In this document: positions 1-6,976 of the stretch, piece by piece
Position numbering within the stretch: position 1 is the stretch's first letter
Layout of the letters: each line of letters opens with the position of its first letter
From: Paenibacillus xylanilyticus
GTDB taxonomy: Bacteria > Bacillota > Bacilli > Paenibacillales > Paenibacillaceae
Length of the DNA stretch: 51,132 bases
Assembly: GCF_013359935.1 (NCBI RefSeq)
Contig: NZ_JABMCB010000134.1
Location: 1 to 51,132 of the forward strand
Reading direction: 5' to 3'
Notes under the pieces: model-generated
Database searches by the model: none
What the model saw: the letters and a program-made list of their open reading frames with translations, nothing else
Told to the model about the DNA's origin: nothing
Program-made: the position numbers and the translations under genes

Positions 1-61
1 ATCGCGCGATCTTAATAAACCGTGGATGCTGGTCGTAAATGAAGATTACCATTACACAGTT

Positions 62-108
62 AAAATGCTTTAAAACCCCTTGATTTTACTGAGGTCTTAA
101 AGCATTTT
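62..108. repeat. 12-bp perfect inverted repeat downstream of ssb
   Basis: AAAATGCTTTAA (62-73) and its exact reverse complement (97-108) flank a 23-nt loop just past the ssb stop codon. It could be a transcript-end hairpin, but there is no clear T-run after it on the minus strand, so the terminator role is unproven. The 130 bases downstream of ssb contain no rpsR start, although rpsF-ssb-rpsR is the usual Bacillales operon. Confidence 0.5.
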
Positions 109-130
109 CTGATCTCAGATGTTACGCTCT

Positions 131-616
131 CTAAAATGGCAAATCATCATCCGATATATCAATCGGTTTTCCGTCATCGGAAAAAGGATCCTGATTGTTG
201 CTACGCGAATTATTGTTATTGTTCGCGCGCCCGCCGCCTCCGTAAGAAGGCTCTTCACGCATCGGTTGCCCACCGCCGCCACCGTTGTTATCACGGTTAG
301 CTGACTCCAAGAAACGGACGTTATCGGCAATGACTTCGGTCACGTATACACGTTTTCCTTCGTTATTCTCGTAGTTCCGTACTTGAATGCGTCCTTCGAC
401 TGCAGCTAGGCGTCCTTTGCGCAAATAGTTTGCACAAGTCTCAGCAAGCTGTCTCCAGGTTACGACCGGAATGAAATCCGCTTCCCGCTCTCCCCCTTGG
501 CTTGTAAACGGTCTGTCCACTGCCAAAGTAAATTGCGTTACTGCTACTCCTGCTGGAGTATAACGCAACTCAGGATCCCGGGTTAACCGGCCGATCAGAA
601 TGACACGGTTCAACAA
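131..616 (-). CDS. ssb: single-stranded DNA-binding protein
   Basis: 161-residue SSB that coats single-stranded DNA during replication, repair and recombination. The N-terminal ~105 residues are the OB-fold domain, opening with the family motif [21 protein letters not shown] glycine/asparagine-rich linker follows, and the protein ends in the acidic tail DISDDDLPF that recruits partner proteins. Length is normal for Bacillales SsbA. It lies 48 nt downstream of rpsF on the same strand, matching the usual rpsF-ssb operon, and an AAGGAGGGG-type ribosome site precedes the ATG. Confidence 0.97.
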   Translation of the reverse strand: MLNRVILIGRLTRDPELRYTPAGVAVTQFTLAVDRPFTSQGGEREADFIPVVTWRQLAETCANYLRKGRLAAVEGRIQVRNYENNEGKRVYVTEVIADNVRFLESANRDNNGGGGGQPMREEPSYGGGGRANNNNNSRSNNQDPFSDDGKPIDISDDDLPF

Positions 617-664
617 TGTAATCCCCTCCTTCAGAGCGTATTGGTGCGTTAATCACGAGTTGTC

Positions 665-958
665 TTAGGCAGACTTAACATCGTTCGTAATGAGATAACG
701 AATTACTTCGTCAGAAATCTTCATGAGACGCTCAAGCTCAGTAACTACTGCTGGTTCAGCAGTGAAGTGTACCAGAACATAAACACCATCACGGAATTTC
801 TTGATCTCATACGCAAGACGGCGTTTACCCATAACGTCGTGAGCTGTAACTTCACCACCGCCGTTGGAGATGATGCCTTGGAATTTATCGACTGTAGCTT
901 GAACAACTTCTTGCTCAACGTCAGGACGAATAATGTACATCACTTCATATTTGCGCAT
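665..958 (-). CDS. rpsF: 30S ribosomal protein S6
   Basis: 97-residue S6, a primary component of the 30S platform that binds 16S rRNA together with S18. The start is the ATG giving MRKYEVMYIIRPDVE, 7 nt after a strong AAGGAGG site. The longer open frame upstream has no ribosome site and is not used. The sequence is typical through the conserved KKFRDGVYVLVHF strand. It heads the ssb operon, and YjzC is divergent upstream, leaving about 200 nt of shared promoter space. Confidence 0.97.
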   Translation of the reverse strand: MRKYEVMYIIRPDVEQEVVQATVDKFQGIISNGGGEVTAHDVMGKRRLAYEIKKFRDGVYVLVHFTAEPAVVTELERLMKISDEVIRYLITNDVKSA

Positions 959-1157
959 AATTTTCACCTCCTTATGGACTCTGGCCCTCAATCCAGGTTG
1001 AGAGCAAGGAACGAGCACAAACTCGAACTATATTAATATAACAAAAACAAAGCTCCAATGCAAGCAAACGTTCCCTGTTCTTATTCGCACATGTTCGTTC
1101 CATTTATGGAGCACACTATGGAGGCAGTAATAAGAAAATATCTAAGGAGGTCTTACC

Positions 1158-1352
1158 ATGGGTGAACAAACTGAATTTGAAAAAGGTGACAAAGCACCGA
1201 ATGATGGAGAGTATACGGAAGTCGGAGAAAAAAGCTTCCACACTGAAATTCAAAATCCTAGACGGATAACCCTCAAAAAAGGGGAGTCCTTCCCTGAAAC
1301 GAGCAACCAGAACCGGAAGTGGAAGAGACTGACAAAGGCTCGCGTTCATTAA
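1158..1352 (+). CDS. yjzC: YjzC-family small protein
   Basis: 64-residue hydrophilic protein resembling Bacillus YjzC. The family pattern is visible as KGDKAPNDGEYTEVGE near the N-terminus and a central LKKGESFPETSNQNRKW block. The family's function is unknown. The start follows a near-ideal AAGGAGG site (1144-1150). It is transcribed away from rpsF. A terminator 250 nt downstream (1606-1633) is the first clear stop signal for a transcript from this gene. Confidence 0.8.
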   Translation: MGEQTEFEKGDKAPNDGEYTEVGEKSFHTEIQNPRRITLKKGESFPETSNQNRKWKRLTKARVH

Positions 1353-1375
1353 AAGAAACTTTTTTTATAATGCAT

Positions 1376-1605
1376 GTATATAAAACGTGATAATGCACAT
1401 AATACAATCAGGCGGTACACGAGAGAGGTGTGGTTCCGTTGGACAACGCAGCCGATCGTGTAATGTTGGAGATTCATCACGTAATCTAAGAAGCAAGTGG
1501 TTGTGTGTAAGGCCCTTCGTCTGAGCACGAGTACTGCATTCGCAGTACGCCAGGTTTCTGATCTTACGACCGATTGTTTCCTAACTAACCGATGTACCGC
1601 CGACA
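1376..1605 (+). ncRNA. possible structured RNA or leader-peptide region
   Basis: This stretch has no recognised gene but has structure. A hairpin with 7-bp arms GTACTGC/GCAGTAC lies at 1531-1548. A possible TTG-started 16-residue peptide (1439-1489) follows a GAGAGG site. The stretch ends at a clear intrinsic terminator at 1606-1633. It may be the 3' part of the yjzC transcript, a small RNA or an attenuator. No riboswitch class was recognised. Longer open frames on both strands here lack ribosome sites. Confidence 0.3.
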
Positions 1606-1633
1606 AGGAGCCCTTCGGGGCTCTTTGTTTTTT
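1606..1633 (+). terminator. intrinsic terminator, rightward
   Basis: GAGCCC-TTCG-GGGCTC hairpin (1608-1623) followed by TTTGTTTTTTG. It ends rightward transcription coming from yjzC or the structured region before it. Confidence 0.8.
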
Positions 1634-1671
1634 GTGCTTTGCAGCTTTTACAAACCGTTTCCTACGGAACA

Positions 1672-1701
1672 AAACAAAAAACCTTCCATATAGGAAGGTC
1701 T
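1672..1701 (-). terminator. intrinsic terminator, leftward (ancestral tRNA-Ser terminator)
   Basis: Perfect 7-bp arms ACCTTCC/GGAAGGT (1681-1687 and 1693-1699); read on the minus strand they are followed by TTTTTGTTTT. It lies 66 nt beyond the left att copy, in the orientation of tRNA-Ser. Before the element inserted, this was very probably the tRNA's own terminator, now 17.5 kb away from it. Confidence 0.8.
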
Positions 1702-1766
1702 AATTACTTTCTTTATACAAACTCAATATATCCGAGTGTATTACAAATCCATGGGTCAAAAGCTGT

Positions 1767-1831
1767 AAGTGGCGGAAAGGGTGGGATTCGAACCCACGCA
1801 CGCTGTGACACGCCTAGCTGATTTCGAGTCA
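1767..1831 (-). repeat. attL: 65-bp att repeat (tRNA-Ser 3' fragment)
   Basis: Identical over 65 bp to 19260-19324. It contains the 3' end of tRNA-Ser, from CCA through the T arm and variable arm to the anticodon loop, but lacks the 5' part, so it is not a functional tRNA. It marks the left end of the element. Confidence 0.95.
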
Positions 1832-1876
1832 CGCAGTTGACGGTTATATCCGATAATCCCCCGTTATGTAGCCGTT

Positions 1877-1892
1877 TAGCTTGCGGACACAT
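1877..1892 (+). repeat. candidate integrase arm-type site, left end
   Basis: TAGCTTGCGGACACAT recurs with one mismatch at 19207-19222, in the same orientation and at a similar distance inside the other att core. A second shared word, TGATTCCGTTAACC (1900-1913), recurs inverted at 19146-19159. Paired motifs just inside both att cores are what arm-type integrase or excisionase sites look like. Confidence 0.5.
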
Positions 1893-2046
1893 AGCGGACT
1901 GATTCCGTTAACCCTACGTTTCTCCTGTTATAATACCATGCGATTAGGACGTTGTCCATCCGATCTGAATCACGCTTTGACGTGTTTCTTCCTATTATAT
2001 GTAACGCTACTCTCCGCGCAGAAATGTTGCGTCTGTATACGTCAGT

Positions 2047-2084
2047 ATGTTCCGACGTCGGAACATTTCTCCCGCTTGTATAAT
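2047..2084 (+). promoter_or_regulatory. 20-bp palindromic operator with adjacent -10 element
   Basis: ATGTTCCGACGTCGGAACAT (2047-2066) is a perfect palindrome. Its 16-bp core recurs at 12780-12795, also followed by a TTCTCCC-type run. A TATAAT (2079-2084) just downstream would place the palindrome over the -35 region of a promoter for the gene at 2142. It does not match the Bacillus LexA box. The binding protein is unknown. Confidence 0.55.
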
Positions 2085-2141
2085 CCGCAGCTCCCGCGCT
2101 ATACTAAGAACAAACGTTCTACAACGGAGTTGAAACGGATT

Positions 2142-2561
2142 ATGATCGACATCACTCTCGCTGACCAAGCGCTAATCAAATCGCATATCATCCTCCCGCG
2201 CGTATTATCCGCATTCGAACGGGATATCGCGCTCATCAACGCAACGCTCAAGACGCCGGGCCCGTATGTCGACGCAATTGCGGAAGCTCAGCGCAAACTC
2301 ACCGCAGACATCTACGAGGTACGCAAGGGATTCCGGACACGCGGCATCAAAGTATACGAAGAGGTGACGGATGGCGACGGCGTAACTGCGCGTTATAAAT
2401 GTCGCGGCTACCAAGCTGAGATGCGGATACGGTGGTCGATGATGACGGCGGAGGCTGGCGTGTTAATGCGTAAGTATCTCGGATTGAATACGGATCAATA
2501 CGTGGACCCGACGGTGCCTATGTCTCTCCGCAAAAAGGACTTGAACCTAACTACTCCCTGA
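2142..2561 (+). CDS. phage-type hypothetical protein
   Basis: 139 residues from the ATG giving MIDITLADQALIKSH. The open frame extends further upstream, but that part has no ribosome site and looks unlike a protein. Its overall style recalls small proteins found in Firmicute phages and plasmids: an N-terminal helix with a central EAQRKLTADIYEVRKGF helix and a strand-rich YKCRGYQAEMR segment. I cannot name a function. It is the only rightward gene in the left half of the element, downstream of a palindromic operator and TATAAT, so it is probably regulated separately from the leftward genes. Confidence 0.65.
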   Translation: MIDITLADQALIKSHIILPRVLSAFERDIALINATLKTPGPYVDAIAEAQRKLTADIYEVRKGFRTRGIKVYEEVTDGDGVTARYKCRGYQAEMRIRWSMMTAEAGVLMRKYLGLNTDQYVDPTVPMSLRKKDLNLTTP

Positions 2562-2916
2562 GTTATTTTTGCCGCGTGGATTGTACTGGCACCTGATTCG
2601 GGCATTTGCGCAGGGGGCCTTGGGGGTCACGCGATCGGACTCGCATTGAACCGTACAAACTGCTGAGATACCTAGCTGATTGATAATCATGTAGGTCAAC
2701 AGATACGACCGCAAACCCGCGCCATATCAACGTTTATCCCATTCGGCACCTCTCCGTTATCCCACCCGTTTGCACTATTCCGCATATTTACGGTATAAAG
2801 CCGTGCTTATTCCGCCGACCCCGTGAGTTTTCGGAGAGGGTGTCCGCCAGACCCCGCGTGCAGGAAATCGCGCTATTTGTCCAATAATGGGACGTTAATT
2901 GCCCGGCCATAAACGC
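2562..2916. other. gene-free stretch with one palindromic core-like site
   Basis: No supported gene in about 350 bases. At 2670-2696 an imperfect palindrome has arms ACCTAgctGATT / AATCatgTAGGT around a 3-nt centre. Its left arm shares CCTAGCTGATT with the att core. It could be a secondary recombinase site or chance. Confidence 0.35.
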
Positions 2917-2961
2917 AAAAAAGGCCGCGCCACCGTAGCGTTATACCACGATGACACGGCC
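2917..2961 (-). terminator. terminator of the long leftward gene series
   Basis: GGCCG (2923-2927) pairs with CGGCC (2957-2961) around a GC-rich loop. On the minus strand a run of six T follows. It lies just past the stop of the last leftward gene (2984) and closes the series. Confidence 0.65.
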
Positions 2962-2983
2962 AATTCGTTATTTATACGTAAGT

Positions 2984-3274
2984 TTACACCGTTCCAACAG
3001 CGTCAAAGAACCACGTCATGTCATGCGCTGTCCTCAAACGTAATCTACTTTGCATTGTACGTCTCCACTCCCGTTCGTTGCGCGCAAGTACCTTCCGTAG
3101 TTCCCTATCGAAGTCCTTACGCATACGCCAACGATGAAGAGTGCGGCGATCTATCCCGATGTTATCCGCAATCTCACCGTAACTTAATCGCCCTTCCGCA
3201 AGCAACGTTATTGCCTGATGATGACGCGCATCAAGTATAGCAACGGGCCGCCCGCGCCGCTTACGCCTGCTCAT
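2984..3274 (-). CDS. HTH DNA-binding protein, small-terminase/phBC6A51-like
   Basis: 96 residues with a basic N-terminus (SRRKRRGRP) and a helix-turn-helix at about 30-55, pattern LSYGEIADNIGIDRRTLHRWR. Such HTH proteins (phBC6A51-like families) occur as small terminase subunits or transposase-type DNA binders in phages. It overlaps the preceding HTH gene by 14 nt, so the two are translationally coupled and may act as a pair. No large terminase follows; the operon stops at a terminator. A DNA-recognition role is likely, but packaging is unproven. Confidence 0.7.
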   Translation of the reverse strand: MSRRKRRGRPVAILDARHHQAITLLAEGRLSYGEIADNIGIDRRTLHRWRMRKDFDRELRKVLARNEREWRRTMQSRLRLRTAHDMTWFFDAVGTV

Positions 3275-3650
3275 GTTGACGCCCTTTGACCGCTTCGATA
3301 CGTGATCTCAACGCGGCGATATCTGTTGTCTGCGGACTTGTCTGCGTTTGTACTTCAACCTTATCCGTTAACATCCCGTGTACCTGCAGTGCTAGCTTCG
3401 CCATGGCAGCGGACTTCTCATCGATCGCCATTCGGGTTAGCGCGCCAACGAGCTCCGGTAAGTCTCCGACATTGTTACGGACGATCTGGGCCTTGAGCTC
3501 AGCGATGAACTCCAGATCTTTCTGCCACGCGTAGATAGTTGACCGACTTACGCCCACCTCTGCGGCAATTTTGTCGACGGAAGGGCGCTCCGCTTTCGGA
3601 AGTGATAAGTGTTGAATGGCCGTTATTTGGCCTGCTGTGAGTGCTCTCAT
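3261..3650 (-). CDS. HTH protein resembling a phage small terminase subunit
   Basis: 129 residues. The N-terminal HTH (about 8-48, pattern SVDKIAAEVGVSRSTIYAWQ) is followed by a helical region that could oligomerise (ELVGALTRMAIDEKSAAMAKLALQVHGML). This layout fits TerS-type proteins of the phBC6A51 group, which recognise pac DNA. The ATG lies 10 nt after AAAGGGG. Its promoter, leader and first codons sit in one arm of the 77-bp inverted repeat. With no large terminase present, it could redirect a helper phage's packaging motor, or it could be a remnant. Confidence 0.7.
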   Translation of the reverse strand: MRALTAGQITAIQHLSLPKAERPSVDKIAAEVGVSRSTIYAWQKDLEFIAELKAQIVRNNVGDLPELVGALTRMAIDEKSAAMAKLALQVHGMLTDKVEVQTQTSPQTTDIAALRSRIEAVKGRQHEQA

Positions 3651-3722
3651 GTTCTTTCTTCCCCTTTCTCCCTCTCAGTAAATGATGAATTAAACCTATT
3701 AATAGGCAAACTGTACACATCA
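3646..3722 (-). repeat. 77-bp inverted repeat, copy A
   Basis: Matches 15441-15517 in inverted orientation with 4 mismatches. It spans the region from a 12-bp palindrome (CCTATTAATAGG, within the repeat) through a ribosome site to the first codons of the small-terminase-like gene. This copy is the functional 5' region of that gene. It starts 30 nt beyond the stop of the DUF2577 gene. Confidence 0.9.
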
Positions 3723-3751
3723 AAAAGACAAGCCGAAGCCCGTCCCGTTAT

Positions 3752-4072
3752 TCATATCCGGTCAAGTATTAAATACCGCTGTCCTGCGCCGAACATAACG
3801 ACCGCAACTCGATCGCCAACCTTAAGCGCATCCTTAAACGTGATCGTCGTGTCCTGGCCGTTTATTGAAACCTCGCGTTCATGTTCGCGGAGATGTTCGC
3901 AAACGTCGCAATCCTCCGCATCTAAGTCGAAGTTAGCTTCGTCCAACTTAACGCTGATATTCGGAAGTGGCGCGGTAATAGTACCCATCTCGATATCAAC
4001 GTCTTTATTGTAGCCGAGTTGTTTGACGATACCGCGCAGTTGGCTTACTCCTCCGCCTTCTATTAATTGCAT
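3752..4072 (-). CDS. DUF2577 phage tail/baseplate-region protein
   Basis: 106 residues resembling the DUF2577 family found in PBSX-type tail operons (the XkdR-XkdS neighbourhood) of Firmicute myophages. Visible features are an N-terminal helix, a GTITAPLPNISVKLDE strand pair and a C-terminal LKVGDRVAVVMFGAGQRYLILDRI barrel-like segment. It lies 12 nt downstream of the tape measure gene. In complete phages XkdP- and XkdQ-like genes come between these two, and DUF2634 and baseplate genes follow. All are missing here, so the tail module is cut down on both sides of this gene. Confidence 0.75.
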   Translation of the reverse strand: MQLIEGGGVSQLRGIVKQLGYNKDVDIEMGTITAPLPNISVKLDEANFDLDAEDCDVCEHLREHEREVSINGQDTTITFKDALKVGDRVAVVMFGAGQRYLILDRI

Positions 4073-4084
4073 TGTTTCCCTCCG

Positions 4085-5683
4085 TTACATCGCTAATCTC
4101 GCGGCCAATACACCGGCAATGGCTTCAATATCGCTGTCCTTACGTACGTTAAACGTGTTACCAGTGATCATAATAGTCGGAGCGGACTTCCCGTTACTGC
4201 TCTCACGGTAGTCACGCGCTTCCTGAGACGTGAGGACCATTTCGTCTTGGTGAAGTCGGGCGGTGTAACCACTGTATGGAACACGGTCGAGTCCGCCGGA
4301 ATGGCCTTTTGGAGTTACCCCCATCGCTACCATTCCCGCTTTTACTCCTCCTGGAGTCTTATCGCCCCCATACTCTGCTGCGATCTGCATCATATCCGTA
4401 CCGGTCAGCTTGCGATTGGCAACGCTCTTCATATCTATAGAGAAAAATTCCTCGATACCACTATTACTCCAAATACCTTCCAGGATGGACGCCCCTACTT
4501 TACGGCCTATTTCCGTGGCTGCTTCTAGTAGTGGTCTGGATGCTTTGAGAGCCATGCCGAGTGTGTCCACTATGTTGCTTGCCATTGTCTTAATCTTGTT
4601 AGCTCCACCGCCACTATACCAATCACGAAAGTTTTGCATCAGGTCATCAAACACGAACTTAATCTTGCTACTAATGTCAGGTAACTTCTGAAATTTCGGA
4701 TTGTTTATAAAGTGTGACTGAATATAGGACGTCGCCTCTCTAACTGATTTAACCGCGCCCTCGACAAGACCACTAAACGCATCCACGCCCCATGTTTTAA
4801 GCGCGGTAAACTGCGGCCCTTTAATCCAGTTGTTAAACTCGGCCAGCATCGGTTTTATGCTCGTTAACGCGTCCGTACCCATCTCACGGAATGCGCGGTT
4901 AACGCCGCCGATTGCTGTACGCCATTGACCCATCGCGGTCTTAGATTGCGCGTCGATCAATTCGTTTGTAGCTCCGATCTTATTAAGGAATTTATCGAGT
5001 TGAACGAGCTGGTCCTTTATCGGAAGTTTCTTAATCTGGTTAATAGCTGACCTAGGCAGTTCGAACCGCTCCACAAGAGACAATCCATCGCCGGAAAAGA
5101 GCTCTTTTAGGGCGTAGGAGGCTCCCGTAATACCTTGTTCAGGGTCCAGTGCTCCAAGCCGCTCGGCAAGGTTAACCATTTTCTCCAACTGTTTGTTATC
5201 CTTCGTTGTGGGTATGAACGATTTACCCGCGTCAAGAAACTCGTCAAGCGTAAACTGACTAACGTCTGCCCGCGAGCTAACGAAATTCATGAACTTATCG
5301 ACGTTTTGCTTTGAATCCTTACCGAACATAGCTTCTACCGTAACCGAGCGCATCTCATATTGAGCAGCCGCGCCGATAGTTTTGTTAAACGCTGACGCAG
5401 CAGTCTGTGCGGTTAAGTAGCCGGCCGCCAATAATCCCACGCTGCTACTTAGTCTAGAAGCTCCGTCCCTGGCGGATGAAAACCCTTTTGTCATCGAGGA
5501 AAGCATTCGGCTCGCTCTCTCTGCGCCAGATGTAAAAATATCGTTTCGCCTACCCAACATGCGCAGTCGATCGCTAAACGCATCGGAGCTCCGTTTTGTT
5601 GCGTCTAACTGCGTTTGTACCTTCCGGAGTTTGCCGGACATCTCGTCTTTGACCTTTAGTCGTGCAACCAGATCAAACGCCAT
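4085..5683 (-). CDS. phage tail tape measure protein (short)
   Basis: 532 residues from the ATG 4 nt after GGAGGTGGCG. The longer open frame upstream is not used. The N-terminal coiled coil (EMSGKLRKVQTQLDATKRSS) leads to a hydrophobic segment (LLAAGYLTAQTAASA), then a conserved NLAERLGALDPEQGITGASY block. The C-terminal GLDRVPYSGYTARLHQDEM-type block is typical of Firmicute tape measure proteins. Such proteins scaffold the tail tube and set its length. At roughly half the usual size it would specify a short tail, if any. The frame is intact, which argues against neutral decay. The stop of the upstream gene overlaps its start. Confidence 0.85.
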   Translation of the reverse strand: MAFDLVARLKVKDEMSGKLRKVQTQLDATKRSSDAFSDRLRMLGRRNDIFTSGAERASRMLSSMTKGFSSARDGASRLSSSVGLLAAGYLTAQTAASAFNKTIGAAAQYEMRSVTVEAMFGKDSKQNVDKFMNFVSSRADVSQFTLDEFLDAGKSFIPTTKDNKQLEKMVNLAERLGALDPEQGITGASYALKELFSGDGLSLVERFELPRSAINQIKKLPIKDQLVQLDKFLNKIGATNELIDAQSKTAMGQWRTAIGGVNRAFREMGTDALTSIKPMLAEFNNWIKGPQFTALKTWGVDAFSGLVEGAVKSVREATSYIQSHFINNPKFQKLPDISSKIKFVFDDLMQNFRDWYSGGGANKIKTMASNIVDTLGMALKASRPLLEAATEIGRKVGASILEGIWSNSGIEEFFSIDMKSVANRKLTGTDMMQIAAEYGGDKTPGGVKAGMVAMGVTPKGHSGGLDRVPYSGYTARLHQDEMVLTSQEARDYRESSNGKSAPTIMITGNTFNVRKDSDIEAIAGVLAARLAM

Positions 5684-5990
5684 GCATCGCCACCTCCATC
5701 GTTTCGACAACGCGATTACCTGCGTCTGCAGCACGTTGAGCTCTCGCCGGCGTAAAGCCGCGATCGATATCGGACAAGCAGCGGTCTAGTTCCTTAAGGG
5801 CGCGGCCGCACGCTTTAATGCGCTTATCCTTCGAGTGCGTTAACCTACCGGCTGCCCTCCGGAACTCACGAAACTTATCCGGGAACCGTTCGGCAAACTT
5901 CCAATCCTGCGGAAAGGTGTACGTTATAACCTGCGTGATTAATTGCAACGTCTCTACCGCTGTATCAAAGTCTTCTTGATACTCGTTCAT
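5673..5990 (-). CDS. unknown protein preceding the tape measure gene
   Basis: 105 mostly helical, charged residues. Not recognised. It overlaps the tape measure start by 11 nt, so the two are translationally coupled. In tailed phages this slot usually holds a tail assembly chaperone, so a chaperone role is a positional guess only. A GAGG-type ribosome site precedes the ATG. A terminator at 6011-6035 separates it from the genes upstream, so it may have its own promoter or depend on read-through. Confidence 0.6.
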   Translation of the reverse strand: MNEYQEDFDTAVETLQLITQVITYTFPQDWKFAERFPDKFREFRRAAGRLTHSKDKRIKACGRALKELDRCLSDIDRGFTPARAQRAADAGNRVVETMEVAMHGV

Positions 5991-6010
5991 TTAAACTCCT
6001 CCTTTAAATT

Positions 6011-6035
6011 AAAAAGAGGAAGCCCGAAGGCCTCC
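6011..6035 (-). terminator. internal leftward terminator
   Basis: Minus-strand hairpin GGAGGCC-TTC-GGGCTTCC followed by TCTTTTT, in the 47-nt gap between two leftward genes. It could limit expression of the tape-measure end of the series. Confidence 0.7.
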
Positions 6036-6037
6036 GC

Positions 6038-6322
6038 TTAGCTACGTACGAATCCGTAGAACGTGATATGTTGTTCGACATCCCAGTCCCGGTCGATCTC
6101 AACGGTCAGCTCGGTAAAAGGCGCCAGGATCTCGTCAAAGCTCCGTCCGATCGGCAATGTGAACTCGTTAAAATGCTTGCCGTCCACGCTCGTTCTGAAC
6201 CGAATGCGCGCATCTCCGTTGTTCTCTATGAAAAGCGATGTGGCTACTCTTGGAAACTTGAACGTTATGCTTTCCTCGAAATTACCGGAGAATCTGAATG
6301 GGCTGTGTGCTACAGTCTTCAT
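6038..6322 (-). CDS. small strand-rich phage-type protein
   Basis: 94 residues, predicted mainly beta (ITFKFPRVATSLFIENNGDARIRFRTSVDGKHFN). Not recognised. The alternating hydrophobic strands and position one gene upstream of the tape-measure cluster would suit a virion or tail-associated protein, but that is inference. Its ATG overlaps the stop of the upstream coiled-coil gene as ATGA, showing translational coupling. A terminator follows immediately. Confidence 0.55.
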   Translation of the reverse strand: MKTVAHSPFRFSGNFEESITFKFPRVATSLFIENNGDARIRFRTSVDGKHFNEFTLPIGRSFDEILAPFTELTVEIDRDWDVEQHITFYGFVRS

Positions 6323-6963
6323 ACAATCTCCCTCCCTGCTGCAACGCTAGTCCATTGTATTTTCCCGTCTTTATAGGCCCGGCTGATCTCCTGTTCAGTT
6401 ACTCCGAGGACTTGACGATCCCCGCGGTAGAACGGCGTGATTTCTCGGAAGCTTGGACGCTGTGCATTCTTCGCGCGGTTGCGGTTCGTCCCATCGCTGG
6501 CGGCCATCCAGATATCCCATGCGTCAGTACGTAACCTGTTCAAATCAACCAGCGCAGTTAAATACGCATACTTTGCCTCTTCAACCGCCTTTACTTTCGC
6601 ATCGAATCCGTCATTAAAATGCTTCAACGATTCCGTGCGGCCGATTTCGATAGCTGCGTCAGCCAGTTCGTTTAGCTTGGCGTAAGAACGAGAGAACATC
6701 ATATCGGAACGGCTTCTTGCGGCCATATTCTCCATCTCTAGCTCCGCGATCCTACGCTGTAATTCTGCTTCGCGGACTACGTTTTCCTCAATCGGCTCGT
6801 CGAGTGTTTTGTCTACTGCAGCGGCAAGCAGCGCATGAGTCTCGTCGAGTTCTGCCTGTAGCTTCTCTGTTTGCTCCCTGTGCAGCTCAGTTGCTTTTAC
6901 TACTTTCTCGTTCTCCGCTTGATAAGCTTGGATTGCTGTGAGTAGGTTTTGTGGCATTTTCAT
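6319..6963 (-). CDS. coiled-coil protein of unknown function
   Basis: 214 residues. The first ~100 form a strong heptad coiled coil (AENEKVVKATELHREQTEKL onward, then REAELQRRIAELEMENMAAR). The remainder is helical, with an aromatic RTDAWDIWMAASDG stretch. It ends in a segment resembling a small DNA-binding or excisionase-like fold (VTEQEISRAYKDGKIQW). Not recognised. Scaffolding or regulatory roles are both possible. It is coupled to the downstream gene by a 4-nt overlap and lies 13 nt after the upstream gene's stop. Confidence 0.55.
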   Translation of the reverse strand: MKMPQNLLTAIQAYQAENEKVVKATELHREQTEKLQAELDETHALLAAAVDKTLDEPIEENVVREAELQRRIAELEMENMAARSRSDMMFSRSYAKLNELADAAIEIGRTESLKHFNDGFDAKVKAVEEAKYAYLTALVDLNRLRTDAWDIWMAASDGTNRNRAKNAQRPSFREITPFYRGDRQVLGVTEQEISRAYKDGKIQWTSVAAGREIV

Positions 6964-6976
6964 TGTTCATTTCCCC

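Noticed and set aside
1349..1703. 107- and 68-codon frames on opposite strands between yjzC and the att site
   Set aside because: Both cross terminators and hairpins and lack ribosome sites and family resemblance.
2049..2064. Palindrome as a LexA/SOS box
   Set aside because: The Bacillus SOS box is of the form GAAC-N4-GTTC. This one is GTTCC...GGAAC with a different centre.
1881..2141. N-terminal extension of the gene at 2142
   Set aside because: The extension is cysteine-rich and composition-odd, covers the palindromic operator and -10 element, and has no ribosome site. The ATG at 2142 is preferred.
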